From contig JAKJHU010000014.1 in assembly GCA_022316685.1 (NCBI GenBank), forward strand, positions 8,035,001 through 8,099,000: 64,000 nt of DNA, written 5' to 3'. The stretch is from Progne subis subis (taxonomy: Eukaryota > Chordata > Aves > Passeriformes > Hirundinidae). This document shows positions 10,818 through 22,287 of the stretch, piece by piece. Every line of letters begins with the position of its first letter. The first letter of the stretch is position 1. The position numbers and the translations under genes are program-made. The notes below the pieces were generated by a model. The model did not search any database and was not told the DNA's origin. It saw only the letters and a program-made list of their open reading frames with translations.

Positions 10818-10840
10818 TAATTAGAGCTGTGCTCTAATTA
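10818..10840. other. Short perfect hairpin (TAATTAGAGC stem)
   Basis: TAATTAGAGC and GCTCTAATTA pair perfectly around a 3-nt loop. Each arm carries a TAATTA homeodomain-type core. The surrounding 10760-10930 is repeat-free intron and could be a conserved non-coding element, but that is not shown. Confidence 0.5.
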
Positions 10841-11284
10841 CCAGACAGCAGCTCCTGGTTCATCTGTAACTACACATAGCAAAGCTGTTTTCCCTTTCAA
10901 ATGATCCACAGCTCAGTTTAATTCCACAACTGTACCTCTCCCCTGGAACAGCAGGATTCCTCCTGGATTTCTGCCTCCCTAAGCCTCCTCTCTTCTCCCA
11001 TTCCATGGCAACAGCTTCACTCCCAGCACAGGAGGAGTTTGGTGCTTCCCCAGTGCTGTGGGTTTCACCCAGATGAACATAAACAGGACTTTCTGGAGTG
11101 TATTTGATGTAAAAACCTTAAAAATCCAAGGGAGGAATCCATGTGCAGCTCCAGGGGTGGAGCCATGTCCTTGGAAGGAGAGCTTGTGGATGTGGAGGGG
11201 AGGCAGGAAGCCACATTAAAGCTTATTTTGTCCATCCTCTGGCGCTTCCTGAGCATTAATCACTTTTCCAAATCATTAATCACA

Positions 11285-11465
11285 ATTCCAGAATCACAGA
11301 GGTTGGAATTCCCAAATTATTTGGGTTGGAAGAGACCTTAAAGCTCATCCAGTGAGTGCCACCCTGCCACGGCAGGGACACCTTCCCCTGCCCCAGGCTG
11401 CTCCAACCCCAGCACTGCCAGGGATCCAGGGGCAGCCACAGCTGCTCTGGGCACCCTGTGCCAAA
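11285..11465 (-). mobile_element. CR1: CR1 LINE 3' fragment
   Basis: Reverse-complement CR1 from the tail (AGAATCACAGAGGTTGG) through GAAGAGACCTTAAAGCTCAT, CAGGGACACCTTCCC and GGGGCAGCCACAGCTGC. Confidence 0.9.
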
Positions 11466-11740
11466 CCCTAAATGGGAAACTGAGGGAAACCCAACTCAGA
11501 AAACTTCCATCTCATTTCCTTTATCCCCTCAACATCCAAATACCCAGCATTAAAGGAGAATTTCCCCACATCGTTTACCAGTATTTACCTAATACACAAC
11601 TATTGCATTGGGATGTTGCTCTAAACACGGAAAATTCAGGAATGTGGCTGAGAGCAAAGCCTGAGGGATGATCCTGGGATGTCCCACTGGAGCTGTCTCC
11701 CACTCTCCAGGCTGCCCTGAGGTTTTGGGCTCTGGCTTAC

Positions 11741-11859
11741 CGGGAGGACAGGCTGGGCTTGCCGCTCTTGCTGCAGCTCGTGTAGAGCCCGGGGCCATCG
11801 TCGAAGAAACTGCCCAGAGCCAACTTCTGCCTGATGGACTCCCGCTCATTCTTCTGGGC
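11741..11859 (-). CDS. SCHIP1: SCHIP1 coding exon (AQKNERES...SLSS)
   Basis: The exon is 119 nt, with acceptor GTGCAG|GCC and donor CCCG|GTAAGC. It starts in phase 0 and ends after two bases of an Arg codon (CG), completed by the G that opens the next exon. The peptide begins [20 protein letters not shown], continues [14 protein letters not shown], and is essentially the vertebrate SCHIP1 sequence. It is the first exon shared by long and short isoforms, and both upstream exons splice to it in phase 0. A purine-rich minisatellite on the plus strand starts a few bases beyond the acceptor, at about 11863, so on the transcript it forms a pyrimidine-rich stretch just upstream of the splice site. 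Confidence 0.97.
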
Positions 11860-11862
11860 CTG

Positions 11863-12165
11863 CACGGAAGGGACAGCAGGGAATGAGGCTCTGGAAGGGA
11901 CAGCGAGGGATGGAGGTCTGGGAAGGGACACAGAGGGTTGGAGATCTGGGAAGGGATAGGAAGGGATGGAGATCTGGGAAGGGACAGCAGGGCATGAGGC
12001 TCTGGAAGGGACAGCAAGGAATGGAGATCTGGGAAGGGACAGCGAGGGATGGAGATCTGGGGAGGACAGGAAGGTATGAGGCTCTGGGAAGGGACAGGGA
12101 GGGAGGGAGATCTGGGAAGGGACACGGAGGGAGGGAGATCTGGGAAGGGACCAGGCACGGGAAGG
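11863..12165. repeat. Purine-rich minisatellite, unit about 28-30 bp
   Basis: About ten diverged units contain GGGACAGCGAGGGATGGAG followed by ATCTGGGAA, alternating with an ATGAGGCTCTGGAA variant. It starts about 4 bp beyond the acceptor of the exon 11859-11741, so the pre-mRNA has a long CCCTTCCC-rich tract before that exon. Confidence 0.9.
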
Positions 12166-12292
12166 GGACTTGTCCCACCAGCCCCACCACCAAGCCCAGC
12201 ACGTCCAGCGTCTCCCAAGCATTCAGGCTTGGGTCAAGCACAGAGCACATCCCACTGGGAATCCCCAGTGGCATCTCTCTCCACATGGGATC

Positions 12293-12440
12293 AGCCTGGT
12301 TTGGCTTGGAAAGGACCTTAAAGATCATCTGATTCCATCTCAAACTCGCTGATGGATATATCCTGATACATTCTGTACCTAAATCCACACACAGCCACCT
12401 CCATCAGCACCTGCCACTTCCCTGAGCAGCTTCCAACCCC
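12293..12440 (-). mobile_element. CR1: CR1 LINE fragment, diverged
   Basis: GGCTTGGAAAGGACCTTAAA and GATCATCTGATTCCA match the reverse complement of the CR1 3' end. The remainder is degraded to about 12440. Confidence 0.7.
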
Positions 12441-12514
12441 ACAAAAATCCCTCTCCTGCCAGCGTGCTCAGGGATGGATTTTGGACCATTGGCACCAAAC
12501 TATCCCAGGGGTTA

Positions 12515-12612
12515 AAAATGTATTTTTATATATAAATATAAATACAAGCACAAACCCAAACACAAATACAAATACGAGCACAATCATAAATCTAAACCTA
12601 AATCTAAATAAG
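12515..12612. repeat. AT-rich cryptic repeat
   Basis: Loose tandem units related to AAATACAAGCACAAAC and TAAATCTAAACC follow a TATATATAAATATAAATA run. Confidence 0.7.
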
Positions 12613-14372
12613 GCAATTTTAAAATAGCAATCAACAAAGCAATTTGCAATGAACCCCTGATCAATGAACTGTGTAATCAATGTGCAATAACATGCAAATT
12701 CAGATCTGGATTCAAAATCTCCCCCAGTGTCTGTCTCTAATGGGCCACGTGCCAACACTGACAACAAATTCCAAATTCAGGAAGTTATTGATGGAAGGAA
12801 CACTTGGAAAGCCTCGAACATTTAATTATAAAATAACACTTAATACCCAATCCAGAAAACACCACAGAAGGAAACAGAGCAGGCAAGGCTGGGCTGCTTC
12901 CATGGGGTTAATTTATGGAATTGTGCTTCCCATACCCCACCTCAGGAAAAATAAAGCACCTTTTTGTACAGGGAAGTGTGACAAAATGCAAACGATTCAG
13001 CCTAAAATAACGAATGATTTCATTCCAGCTCCAGCGCTGATTATACACATTATTACCCTGCCCATTAAATTGTCAATCCCTTACCAAAATATTTCATTTA
13101 TAACCGTAACTCCTTTTATTTCAAATCCTTAAAATAATAAAAATGAACCCCACGACACCGAGCGGTGCCGAGTGTTTTGGGCTGAGCTCCAGGTTTCTGA
13201 AGTTTTACCCAGACCACTGTTTTTAGGTTTCAATAATTGATACCTCAACCACATGGAGACCGATTTAGGATTAAAAATAGCCAGCCAGAACAGGGGAAAA
13301 AAAACAAAAGGAAAAATGAGTGAAAATGATTTTTTAATGAACTGGAAGCAGAAGGAGCGAGGTTGGTGCCAGCTCCTCGTGCTGCCCATCTCAGGGTGCC
13401 CTTGGCTGTGCCACTGCACCAATATTCCACCAAGTCCTGGAAATTTCCCCTTTCCCAGCTCGGATCATCCTCTCCCACATCTTCCCATCTAAATCTGATT
13501 TTCCTTGTGCTCCAACCCAAATCCACCTCCACTCCAGCTGAGACCTCTCCCTCCTCAGAGCATCCCCACCTCCTCCATGGGCACCAAAAGTTGCTCTTTT
13601 TCCATTAAAATCCAGGCAGCATTGGACATTTTTCCTCCTTTCTGACTGATCTGTCTCTCAAGATCTGTTTTAATTTTGCAGTTTCCCACTGCTCCCAGGC
13701 TGACATCTGTACATTTGATCAACGTGCAATTTGTTTTCTCCGCGTTACTGAGGATTCTCAATAAGTCTGCTCCCAGGACTGAGCTGGGAACGTCCCACTT
13801 TCCAAGCCAGGCCCAGGCTAACAACCATTATAAAAAAAAAAAAAAAATCCAGAGTCCTATTTGTTATTATAAAATGGGGAGCAGTTACTAAGAAATAAAA
13901 TATACCTGAGGGAACTGGATGTTAGGCTTTGGATAAATTACCTGACAGCTGCACTCAAAGTCCAGAGCTGGGTATGGAAAAATATAAATGGAGAAGGGAA
14001 ACAGCAAGGTGGGTTTTGACTGTCAAATATTCTGACTTGGTACAGGAGGAACAATGGGTCAAATCCTCAAAATGCAAAGGTAATTCCAAGGAAAACATAA
14101 GCCAGTGGTACTCAAATGTGTATTTTGGCACCGACTCAAAAATTAAAAGTGTTTCTGCTCTGTGCAGAGCTGAGGACAATTCAGTTCTCTCCCAACGGTT
14201 TTAAACAAAAAGCTGCTTTTGATTTTTAAGGGGAAAACAAAACAATCCGGGGTGGATGTTTTCCTTCTTCCCCTTCCCTCTCGGAAGGGCAGCAGCCACC
14301 TGTGCTGGGGCCCGGGATGGGAACACAACGTCAGCCTGGGCTGTGGCTGCTCCAGGGAAAAGGCCAGCACGT
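12613..14372. other. Intron DNA without recognised features
   Basis: The region is mostly AT-rich unique sequence. It has an A run at 13833-13847 but no coding, RNA or transposon signature. A 150-codon plus-strand frame at 12680-13132 has no family resemblance. Confidence 0.5.
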
Positions 14373-14860
14373 CACAGAATGCTGGAATGCTTGGGGGTGG
14401 AAGGGACCTCAAATCCCATCCCATTCCCTGCCACGGCAGGGACACCTCCCACTGCCCCAGGCTGCTCCAAACCCCAGTGTCCAACCTGGCCCTGGGCACT
14501 GCCAGGGATCCAGGGACAGCCACAGCTGCTCTGGGAATTCCAGCCCAGCCCCTCCCCATCCTCACAGCCAGGAATTCCTTCCCAGTATCCCATCCATCCA
14601 TTCCTGCCCTCTGGCCATGTGAAGCCATTCCCTGTGTCCCGTCCCTCCATCCCTTGTCCCCAGTCCCTCTCCAGCTCTCCTGGAGCCCCTTCGGGCCCTG
14701 GAGTTGTCTCTGAGCTCTCCCTGGAGCTTCTCCTCTCCAGGTGAACATTCCCAGCTCTCCCAGCCTGGCTCCAGCCCTGCAGCAGCTCCGTGCTCCCCCG
14801 GGCTCTCTCCAGCAGCTCCAGGTCCTGCTGGAGCCCAGCCCTGCAGGAGGGGGCTCAGGA
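14373..14860 (-). mobile_element. CR1: CR1 LINE, longer 3' fragment
   Basis: About 490 bp of reverse-complement CR1: tail CACAGAATGCTGGAATG, core CAGGGACACCTCCCACTGCC, then CCATTCCCTGTGTCC, CAGCTCTCCTGGAGCCCC, and the upstream GGTGAACATTCCCAGCTCTC segment. It may continue to about 14960 in diverged form. Confidence 0.92.
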
Positions 14861-14960
14861 GAGGGAGCAGAGGGGCACAATCCCTTCCCTCCCCTCCTCC
14901 GGCCCCAGACATTTCAGGGACACCGGGACACCCAGCAGGAGCACTGGGACACTGGGCCAG

Positions 14961-17900
14961 GCCACCAGGGCTATTTTTGCCAGGCTCTGTCATTCCCAGC
15001 CCGGGCCCAGGACTATATTTAAAATCCCAGAGCCACAGGCAGCGCCTCATTTTATCTCTGCACGGCACAGGGGCTATTCTGGGATTTACAAACAACGCAA
15101 AGTCACGGAAAATGAGGGTTTAGCTCTTTTTTTTTCTTCCTGGGCTAAATGCAAACCCGAGTCAAACTTTTTGAGCCACGTCACAAAACGCCTTAAAATC
15201 CCGGGGGTTTCCAGGTGGGAGAACGCCTTTGGAAGCTTTTTCCCGATATTTCCTCACCAGGAGATAAGGAGGGACACAAGGAGGGAGCAAGGTTCGCCCT
15301 GCGCCAGAAGCTTTAAAAACCACGCGTTCTCCCAGCCCCAGCCGCCCGAATCCCACCGGGGTGTGGGCGGGATCTGGGCAGCATTCCCGCAGCATTCCCG
15401 CCTGGTGGCACACAAAGGCTCCTTTCTGTCCCTTCTTTTTTGTCCCTTTACCTTTTTATAGCTCCCCTCCCCGGGCGGCGGGGCTGCTTTCCCGATGACG
15501 TGCCCCATTCCATCATCCCGCTCCCGGCTCATCTCCCTCAAGTCCCTCGCTCCCGGCTCCCGGGATCCCGGCTCCTCGCTCCTCGCTCCGGATCCCCGCG
15601 GGACATCTCAGTCCTTCCCCGCCTGCCCAGCCGCCACCATGGGATGAGGAAGGGCTCGCTCTCCGAAGCGGCGTTTCCCAGCCCGGGATGCTTTTCCGGC
15701 ACCTCTCCGCTGTCCGCTGTCCCGGAGCACCTTGGTTTTCCCAAATAAAGTCAGGGAGCCCCAGGGAGAGGAGGCTCGGCGGGGCTGGGGAGCCGCGTCC
15801 TTCTCCAGCCACTGCCAGCGCCGGATAAAAATAACCCCGAGGCTCCAGCGGCTCCACAAGGGCAGGAAAAATCCCGGGGTCTGATGTCAGAATCCCGGCC
15901 TGGCAGTGCTGCTGGGCCAGGGAGCAAGGGGCTTTCTCCTTCCTGGGGCTTTTCCTCAGGGAAGTTATCCCAGGGAATTCCTGGGGGTCCTGATCCGTCA
16001 CAGGAGTGGCAGCAATTGGAACCACTGGATGGAATTTTCACTCCATGCAAAACCCACTTCCCTGGCTCTATTGGCTTTTCCAGGTGCAAAAATCCCTGAA
16101 TTTCTTGGGATTAAGCAACAGAGGCACCCAGCCGAACCCTGCTTCCCATCCTGTGGGTGTGGAGAGCCTGGGGATCCCCGAAAATCCCATCCCTGGCTCC
16201 TGGGAGGACTCGCAGCCAGCAAACCTGGAGCTTCCAGCTCCTGCCTCCAGCATTCCTGCCTGGAGATCCGACCTTCCCAACGCCACCCCTGACCCCCTCC
16301 CACACAAATCCCACTGCGATCCCATCCCAGAGGGAAAAGTTTGCCTGGATCAGCTACAGGGAGAGGCAGAGCTCATGCTCAGGGCAGGAATTCCCAAAAG
16401 AAATCCTCAGGAAAATGGAACTATGCCCCAGTTTCTCCCCAAAACCTGGCACAGCAGCAAGAAAAATCCTGATTTTTGGTGCAACACAACTATAGATAAA
16501 TAATTTTAATTGCCCTGTGAGGTCTAATGAGATATCCAAGCCATGCTGACATCATTCCAGCCCAAATGCAGATTCCAGGTCAATTCCCAGCCCTAACAAC
16601 ACCCAAGTGACGCATCCCAGCATGAATCCACTCCGAATTTTCAGGGCAAAGCCAGCAATGATAAATGTTTAATTCCATGCTCGTCCCTGGATGGTGCTTT
16701 GCAACTGTAATTCCCAAATGAAACAAAGTCGTTCTCTGGATATTTCCTTATTTTTAGTTCCCCTCCGCCACTGACTCATCGAGTCCTTTCCTGCTGTCGC
16801 TAAATCCACTTCCTCTCCCAGCCCAGGATGGATCCTGACACAATAAATCCCAAATAAATAAACCACGGCACAGCCCCAGTGGAAGGAGCCACCTGGGGAT
16901 TTGTCACGAGTCCCCTCCCGATTTGTGACACTCCTGCATCCCCCTGTCCTTGTCCATCGGGGATGTCCCCGTGTCCCCTCCCTGCCTGAGCCCGCTCCTG
17001 CTGTGCCCACGCCTGCAAAGTGACACCAAAGCCGCCCCTAAGGGGAGGAAGTGACACAACCCTAAAAATAGAAATGTAAACAAACCTATTCCACCCTTGC
17101 CAAGCAGAGTTTTTAGGATATTTTACCCCCTGTCCCAGCTTTCAGGCCAGCTCACCTCTGCCCTGCCCTCCCATGCTCCAGGACTCTGCAGAGAGCGGGG
17201 CATTCCCTGAGCTGATCCCACAGAGCTGATCCCACTCTCCAGGGAAATCTCCTGCATCCAGGAGCTGTTCCAGGCCATGGCAGAAACCCCAAACCTGGCC
17301 AAGAAGCACAGCTGGGAGCTCCGGGAACCACAGCTGGGGGCACATTTGGGGCCCTCCTCAGTGCCAGGACCTGCTCCCTTGGGATGGGCACTCCCTGCCG
17401 GAAAAGGCCGATTTAAATCTGGGGAATCAAAAGGGAAATGAATTTTGGGATTCTCTCAGCACAGGGAACAAACCCTTCGGTGTTCAGCCCCTTCCCCACG
17501 GGCAGCCTGACCCACAGCCACCTGCTTGGAACATCCCCAAAAAAAAGGGCTCCGTGCTGGCACCAGTGCCCAGGGAATGCAGATCCCACTCCATGGGTGC
17601 AGCTCCTCCGAGGGGGAAGAGCCCCATTTCCCTTTTCCAGCAGGAAAGGAAAGCTCAGAGCAGCAAAATCTGGGGCAGGACAGCTGTGGGGATCCCTGGG
17701 ATGGCAGCACACGGAGCCAGCACCGCCGGGAACGCCATGGAAGTGTTGGAATCATCCCTGAGGGAAGGCGAGGAAATGGGGCAGAGCGAGTTTGGGGTGT
17801 TTGGAACATGCCTCGAACTGCCCAAGGACAAGAAAGCAGCGAAAATTCCCCTTTCCCGAGCACAAAAGCATTGCTGGAGTCAGTGAAATCCCCCTCAGGG

Positions 17901-18087
17901 CTGGGGGGTGCTCCAGAGGGGGAGGAATTCCCCCTTCCTGCTGGGATACAGCTGGATCCCAAGGGAGGAGAGGAGCCCCCTGAGCTCCCAGCAGAGTTCA
18001 AGGAAAGCCCTCCGAGCTGCCAAAATCACGGGCACGGAGCACACAGGGGATTGAGGGAAATTCCAGGATCTTGGAATCTCAAGCTGC
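14961..18087. other. Intron DNA, partly CG-rich
   Basis: No gene was recognised. The block 15200-15900 is richer in CG than its surroundings and holds the TATA-like element discussed elsewhere. 16600-18080 is unique sequence with unremarkable short frames. Confidence 0.5.
15453..15460 (-). promoter_or_regulatory. TATA-like box TATAAAAA, possible minor promoter
   Basis: On the minus strand GCTATAAAAAGG is a near-ideal TATA element. A moderately CG-rich block (about 15465-15780) lies on its upstream side, including a TGACGTG half-CRE at about 15496-15502. If used, transcription would start near 15430 and run through an open frame to a good donor at 15258. This is a candidate only; see the findings. 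Confidence 0.3.
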
Positions 18088-18392
18088 CAGAAGTATCAGG
18101 GAGAGATTCTTTACATGAGGATGGGGTGACAGGACGAGGGGAAATGGTTTTAAACTGGAAGACAGTAGGGATAGATGGGATATTGGGAAGGAATTCCTCC
18201 CTGGGAGGGTGGGGAGGCCTTGGAATGGATTTCCCAGAGAAGCTGTGGCTGCCCCTGGATCCCTGGAAGTGTCCAAGGCCAGCCTGGATGGAGTCTGGAG
18301 GAACCTGGGACAGTGGGAGGTGTCCCTGCCCATCGGGACGGGTTTGAAGGCTCCTTTCAATCCAAATTGTTCTGCCATTCTGTGATTCCATC
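18088..18392 (+). mobile_element. CR1: CR1 LINE 3' fragment
   Basis: It has ACATGAGGATGGGGTGACAG, GATATTGGGAAGGAATTCC, GAGAAGCTGTGGCTGCCCC, GTGGGAGGTGTCCCTGCCC and a final CATTCTGTGATTCC tail. It reaches further 5' than most copies here. Confidence 0.92.
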
Positions 18393-20770
18393 CCACAAAA
18401 CCTCGATTTTATCACAAGTGTTGGAACAAACCTCTCCCACCAGCCCCTTCCCAGCACAAGGCACTCGCAGGTCTATAAATTTAGGGATGAGCTGACCCCA
18501 AGGCCTCCCTCTGGTGATGCTTCCCTGAGCTTTAGCACACCCCAAGTGCTTTTCCAGCACTGTTTTTGGGGGATCTCTGTCCGAACAAGGCCTCAGAGCT
18601 CCCCAACAAAGGCTCTGTTTTATTGTCATTGCTGCGGGACGTGGGGCAGTGGCACGGAGCCCGTGCCAGCCTGCAGCATTCCCCACAGGCAGGAGGCCAG
18701 GCCAGCAGCTCTCCAGCTTTTCCACACTGGATTTTCATGGAATTCGAGGTTTTCCCCAAGGCCTGTCCCTCGGAGTTGTACTTTGCCACCAGAATTTGCA
18801 CTCACTGTAAAGACAAAGCTGATTTCTGGAGCATCCAAACCCCTCCTGAGATCAAACGAAAGAAACCTCATGAAGTCTCCAATCCTTTTTAACTCCTCTA
18901 ACGAGCACTTTGCGTTTCAAGCTTGTGAATTTTATGGATGAGTCCTGAGGTTCTCAGGGATCCCGGGAGGGGTGGGGGAATCCAGCCTGGCCTGGTTCAT
19001 CCCTGAGGCTTCCAGCCTGATCCAGAGTGGCACCAGCACCTTCCCACTCCACAGGAACACCAGCACCTCCCTGGCACAGGGACTGCCCACAGACCCTTCC
19101 CAAAAACAGCCAGAAAAAGTCAATCCCAACACCAGGGCACAGCCCACACCCCAGAAAAACCCGGGGATCCGAGCAGGCCCCGCCACTCCCCCCGGCCCAC
19201 CTCAAAGATGCTTTCTGAGCCAATAAAATCTCTTTTCTCCTCAGGTCTCTTTTCCTTTTTAATTTTCCTCGCACGTGTGGAGCCCGGAACCATCTCCAGA
19301 GCGACCCTGCTGCCAGCAGATAGCTCAGCCCCTGCCCTGCTGCCAAAACACGGAGCCAAATCCCGTTCCCAGGGGCAACCGGGAGGCTCCTGCCTCAGGC
19401 ACGGGCCCTGGGTGCCCCTGAATTCTCTGCTTTGAACCAGAAATTTATAAAAATCCACGATTTAGACACTTGTACAGCAACAGTAAAAAAACATGGATTA
19501 AGCCAGGAAGAGGCTGAGGAGCCCAGCAGTGCTCCATGGATCTGTCAGGCCCTGCTGAAAACACGGATTTACAAAGCGAACCCAAGGCCTGGCTGAGGCT
19601 GAGGGCCAGTAAAGCCCAGCTGAACCACACAGCAGAATAAAACCTTTATTTCTGGGCTAAAGCCTGGATTTGCAGGCTGGATTTTTATTCCATGTGGGCT
19701 CAGGAGCTCACAGAACATCGCTGAGTGGGCACCAGCCAAGGTTTCACTGGTCAGACTGCAGCAGGAGCTATGGAGGCCTAAATAAAATGTTTGATATAAC
19801 GAAATAAATTGGAACAAATAGGAAAAATAAGAAAATAATATACAGAAATAGACAGAAATATTCTATATAGAAATATGGAAAGAAAAGAAGTAAGAAAAGA
19901 AGCAAAATTAAGAGAGAAATCCATGGTGCAGAGAGTGGCAGCATCCAGACTGAGTCCAGGACGCATCCATGGAAAAGACGGCAGAGGCTGGAGCCTCCAG
20001 GCCATGGAAGATCCAGCCTAAATTCAAGGAATTCACCCAACCCAGCCTCATCCAAACCCCAGGAGAGTCCAGGGCCACCTGCACTTGCCAGCCCAGCACT
20101 GCCAGCTCATTTCTGGGGGAATCAGGGATTTGAGGCAAGGAATGGAACATGACAGGAACATCCTCCTCTTCCTCAGCTCCTGCCCTGTTCCCAGCTCCCT
20201 CCCAGCCACAGATCTGGTGGCCCAGCCGAGACCTGGGCACGTCAGAGTTTTTCTGCTGGAATCCTTCAAAACAAACCCATTTTGAAGTTTTCCCAAGTGC
20301 TGATTTGTTCCTCCCTTTGATTTTATTTTTAGTTTCTTTAACCAGCTCCAAAAAAAGAGGGTGTGAGGAAGGAGCGGAGCAGATTAAACGCTGCTACCCC
20401 CTTCCCTGGGCAGCCACCAAAATCCCATCATTGCTGGCTTCCAGCATGATCCCAAAGCCTGGGATTGCCATCCACAAAAGGATTAAACCTCGGTCTTTGG
20501 GTTAATGGGGTTGGGAGGGGGCTGGGGTTGCTCTCAATCTCTGCAGCACCCTAGGAAGGTTTGGAAACAGATTGAAGTTGAAAAGATATTTCCCTGGATT
20601 TTGGTTTTTTTCCCCCCTAGGATTTGCGTGGTTTCTGGCTGGTTTCCTGCTAATATTTACAGGTTTGGAGGAGAGGAACCAATCCATAAACAAGCAGGGG
20701 ATGGAAGCAGGGGAAGGCGGCAGCGCTGTCGCAGTAACACCCAGGGATTTTGGCCAGACCTGTGCCGCAG
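18393..20770. other. Intron DNA without recognised features
   Basis: Unique sequence with an AT-rich stretch at about 19780-19920. No repeat family or gene was identified. Confidence 0.45.
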
Positions 20771-20775
20771 CTCGG

Positions 20776-20816
20776 CATCATCATCACCATCATCATCATC
20801 ACCATCATCATCATCA
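20776..20816. repeat. (ATC)n microsatellite
   Basis: About 13 ATC units with three CACC interruptions. Confidence 0.95.
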
Positions 20817-20983
20817 CCCCACCCCCCGGAGCCGCTTCCAGCCGGGAAACAATGGCCAACCTTTAACCCCTGCGTTCCTGAGTATGCTGGGAAAACATCC
20901 GCTGCTCCCAAACAATGGCACTATTTATCCCGGCTGTCCAGAGCAACAGGCTCGGAGCTGCAGGGAAATCAAAAGGCTGGGGG

Positions 20984-20989
20984 AAAAAA

Positions 20990-21030
<41 letters not shown>
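20984..21030. repeat. A-run followed by (AT)n
   Basis: About 23 A residues run directly into about 11 AT dinucleotides. Confidence 0.95.
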
Positions 21031-21420
21031 AAACCACGAAAAAAAACATGAAAAAAACCTCCAGGATATTTTCTTTTTCTGAAGAGGTTAAAAATGGAAA
21101 CTCACTTCCAGAATTGCTAGACTGAACATATTCCATGAAAAAAACATTTCAGCCTCTCTCTGTTTCATATCTTCTCCCTCTGTGAGGTGTTTTGCATCTG
21201 AGATATTTTGTTGGAAAACATGGCCTGAAGTTGGAATTAAACACGGGAATGGAGGAAAAACGAGGATGGGGTTCTGGCCTGGGCAAGGCCCTGCTTGCCG
21301 AGGGTCCAGCTCTGGGAATGTTTGGGAATGGGGCTTTTCCAAAAACACCCCCCGTGCATGTAGGCAAAGGCATTTCTCAGCATCGCCGTGCCGGAGGGAC
21401 AGATGTTATTCAATAAGCTG

Positions 21421-21620
21421 GTGGTGCCATCGAGCCCCTAAATGTGCCATGGAGACCCTAATTGTGCCATGGAGCCCCTAATCATGCCATCGAGTCCCTA
21501 ATTGTGCCATTGAGACCCTAAATGTGCCATGGAGCCCCTAAAGGAGCCATCGAGCCCCTAAAGGAGCCATGGAGCCCCTAATCATGCCATCGAGCCCCTA
21601 AAGGAGCCATCGAGCCCCCA
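21421..21620. repeat. 20-bp minisatellite, ten units in exact register
   Basis: Ten consecutive 20-bp units share the pattern GCCATNGAGNCCCTAA plus a four-base variable link. No insertion or deletion breaks the register. Each unit contains CCCTAA or close to it. The array ends about 670 bp downstream, on the transcript, of the alternative first exon. Confidence 0.95.
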
Positions 21621-22057
21621 GCGAGCCGCTCCCCGTGCAGGTGCACCCACAGCACCCATCCTCTCTCCAGAGGGAAACGAAGCCACAAACGCAGCCCACC
21701 CCAGCTCTCAATTTCCCCACTGAAACCATCCCGCTGCTCCCCAGAGGCGGGGACCCGCAGGGACGGGGATGCACGCTCAACCAACACCCCCATGCCCGGC
21801 TCCTGCGGAGCCAGGAGCGGACCGCAGCCCGTGAATCACCGCCCTGCGCTCGCACAAACGTGGGAAGCGCAGGAAAGGGTCTAAAAAAGATATCCCCGCT
21901 CTGCGGCAGCTCCGCGGCTGCGATCCCGCCGCTCTCTCGCTTCCAGGGAGCGGCTTCATCCCGGCAGGAAGGCAGCGGGATGCAGGCACAGGGATGCGGG
22001 CAGAGCAGCCCCGGCCCCGCTGCGCCTCGAGCATCACATGGCGAGCACAAAAGCCTC

Positions 22058-22162
22058 GGGATGCTCGGAGCAAACATTGGGATGCTCGGAGCGAACCCCG
22101 GGATGCTCGGAGCGAACCCCGGGATGCTCGGAGCGAACCCCGGGATGCTCGGTGCGAACCCG
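22058..22162. repeat. 21-bp minisatellite in the CpG island, five copies
   Basis: Units of GGGATGCTCGGAGCGAACCC repeat five times with few changes. They lie 126-230 bp into the intron that follows the MVHQENCSYQ exon. Confidence 0.95.
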
Positions 22163-22287
22163 AAGCGGCGGCCCCGCGCTGCCGCAGCCCTTTGGGTGGC
22201 ACAGACCGGGGCTGGCTCCGGCCGGGGGTGGCCCGGAGCTGCCCGGAGCTGCCCGGGGCTGGGGGCCAGGCCGCGCTCGCCCCTTAC

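Noticed and set aside
15628..15650. Ideal Kozak GCCGCCACCATGG on the plus strand
   Set aside because: The frame ends after two codons (ATG GGA TGA), so it cannot start a protein.
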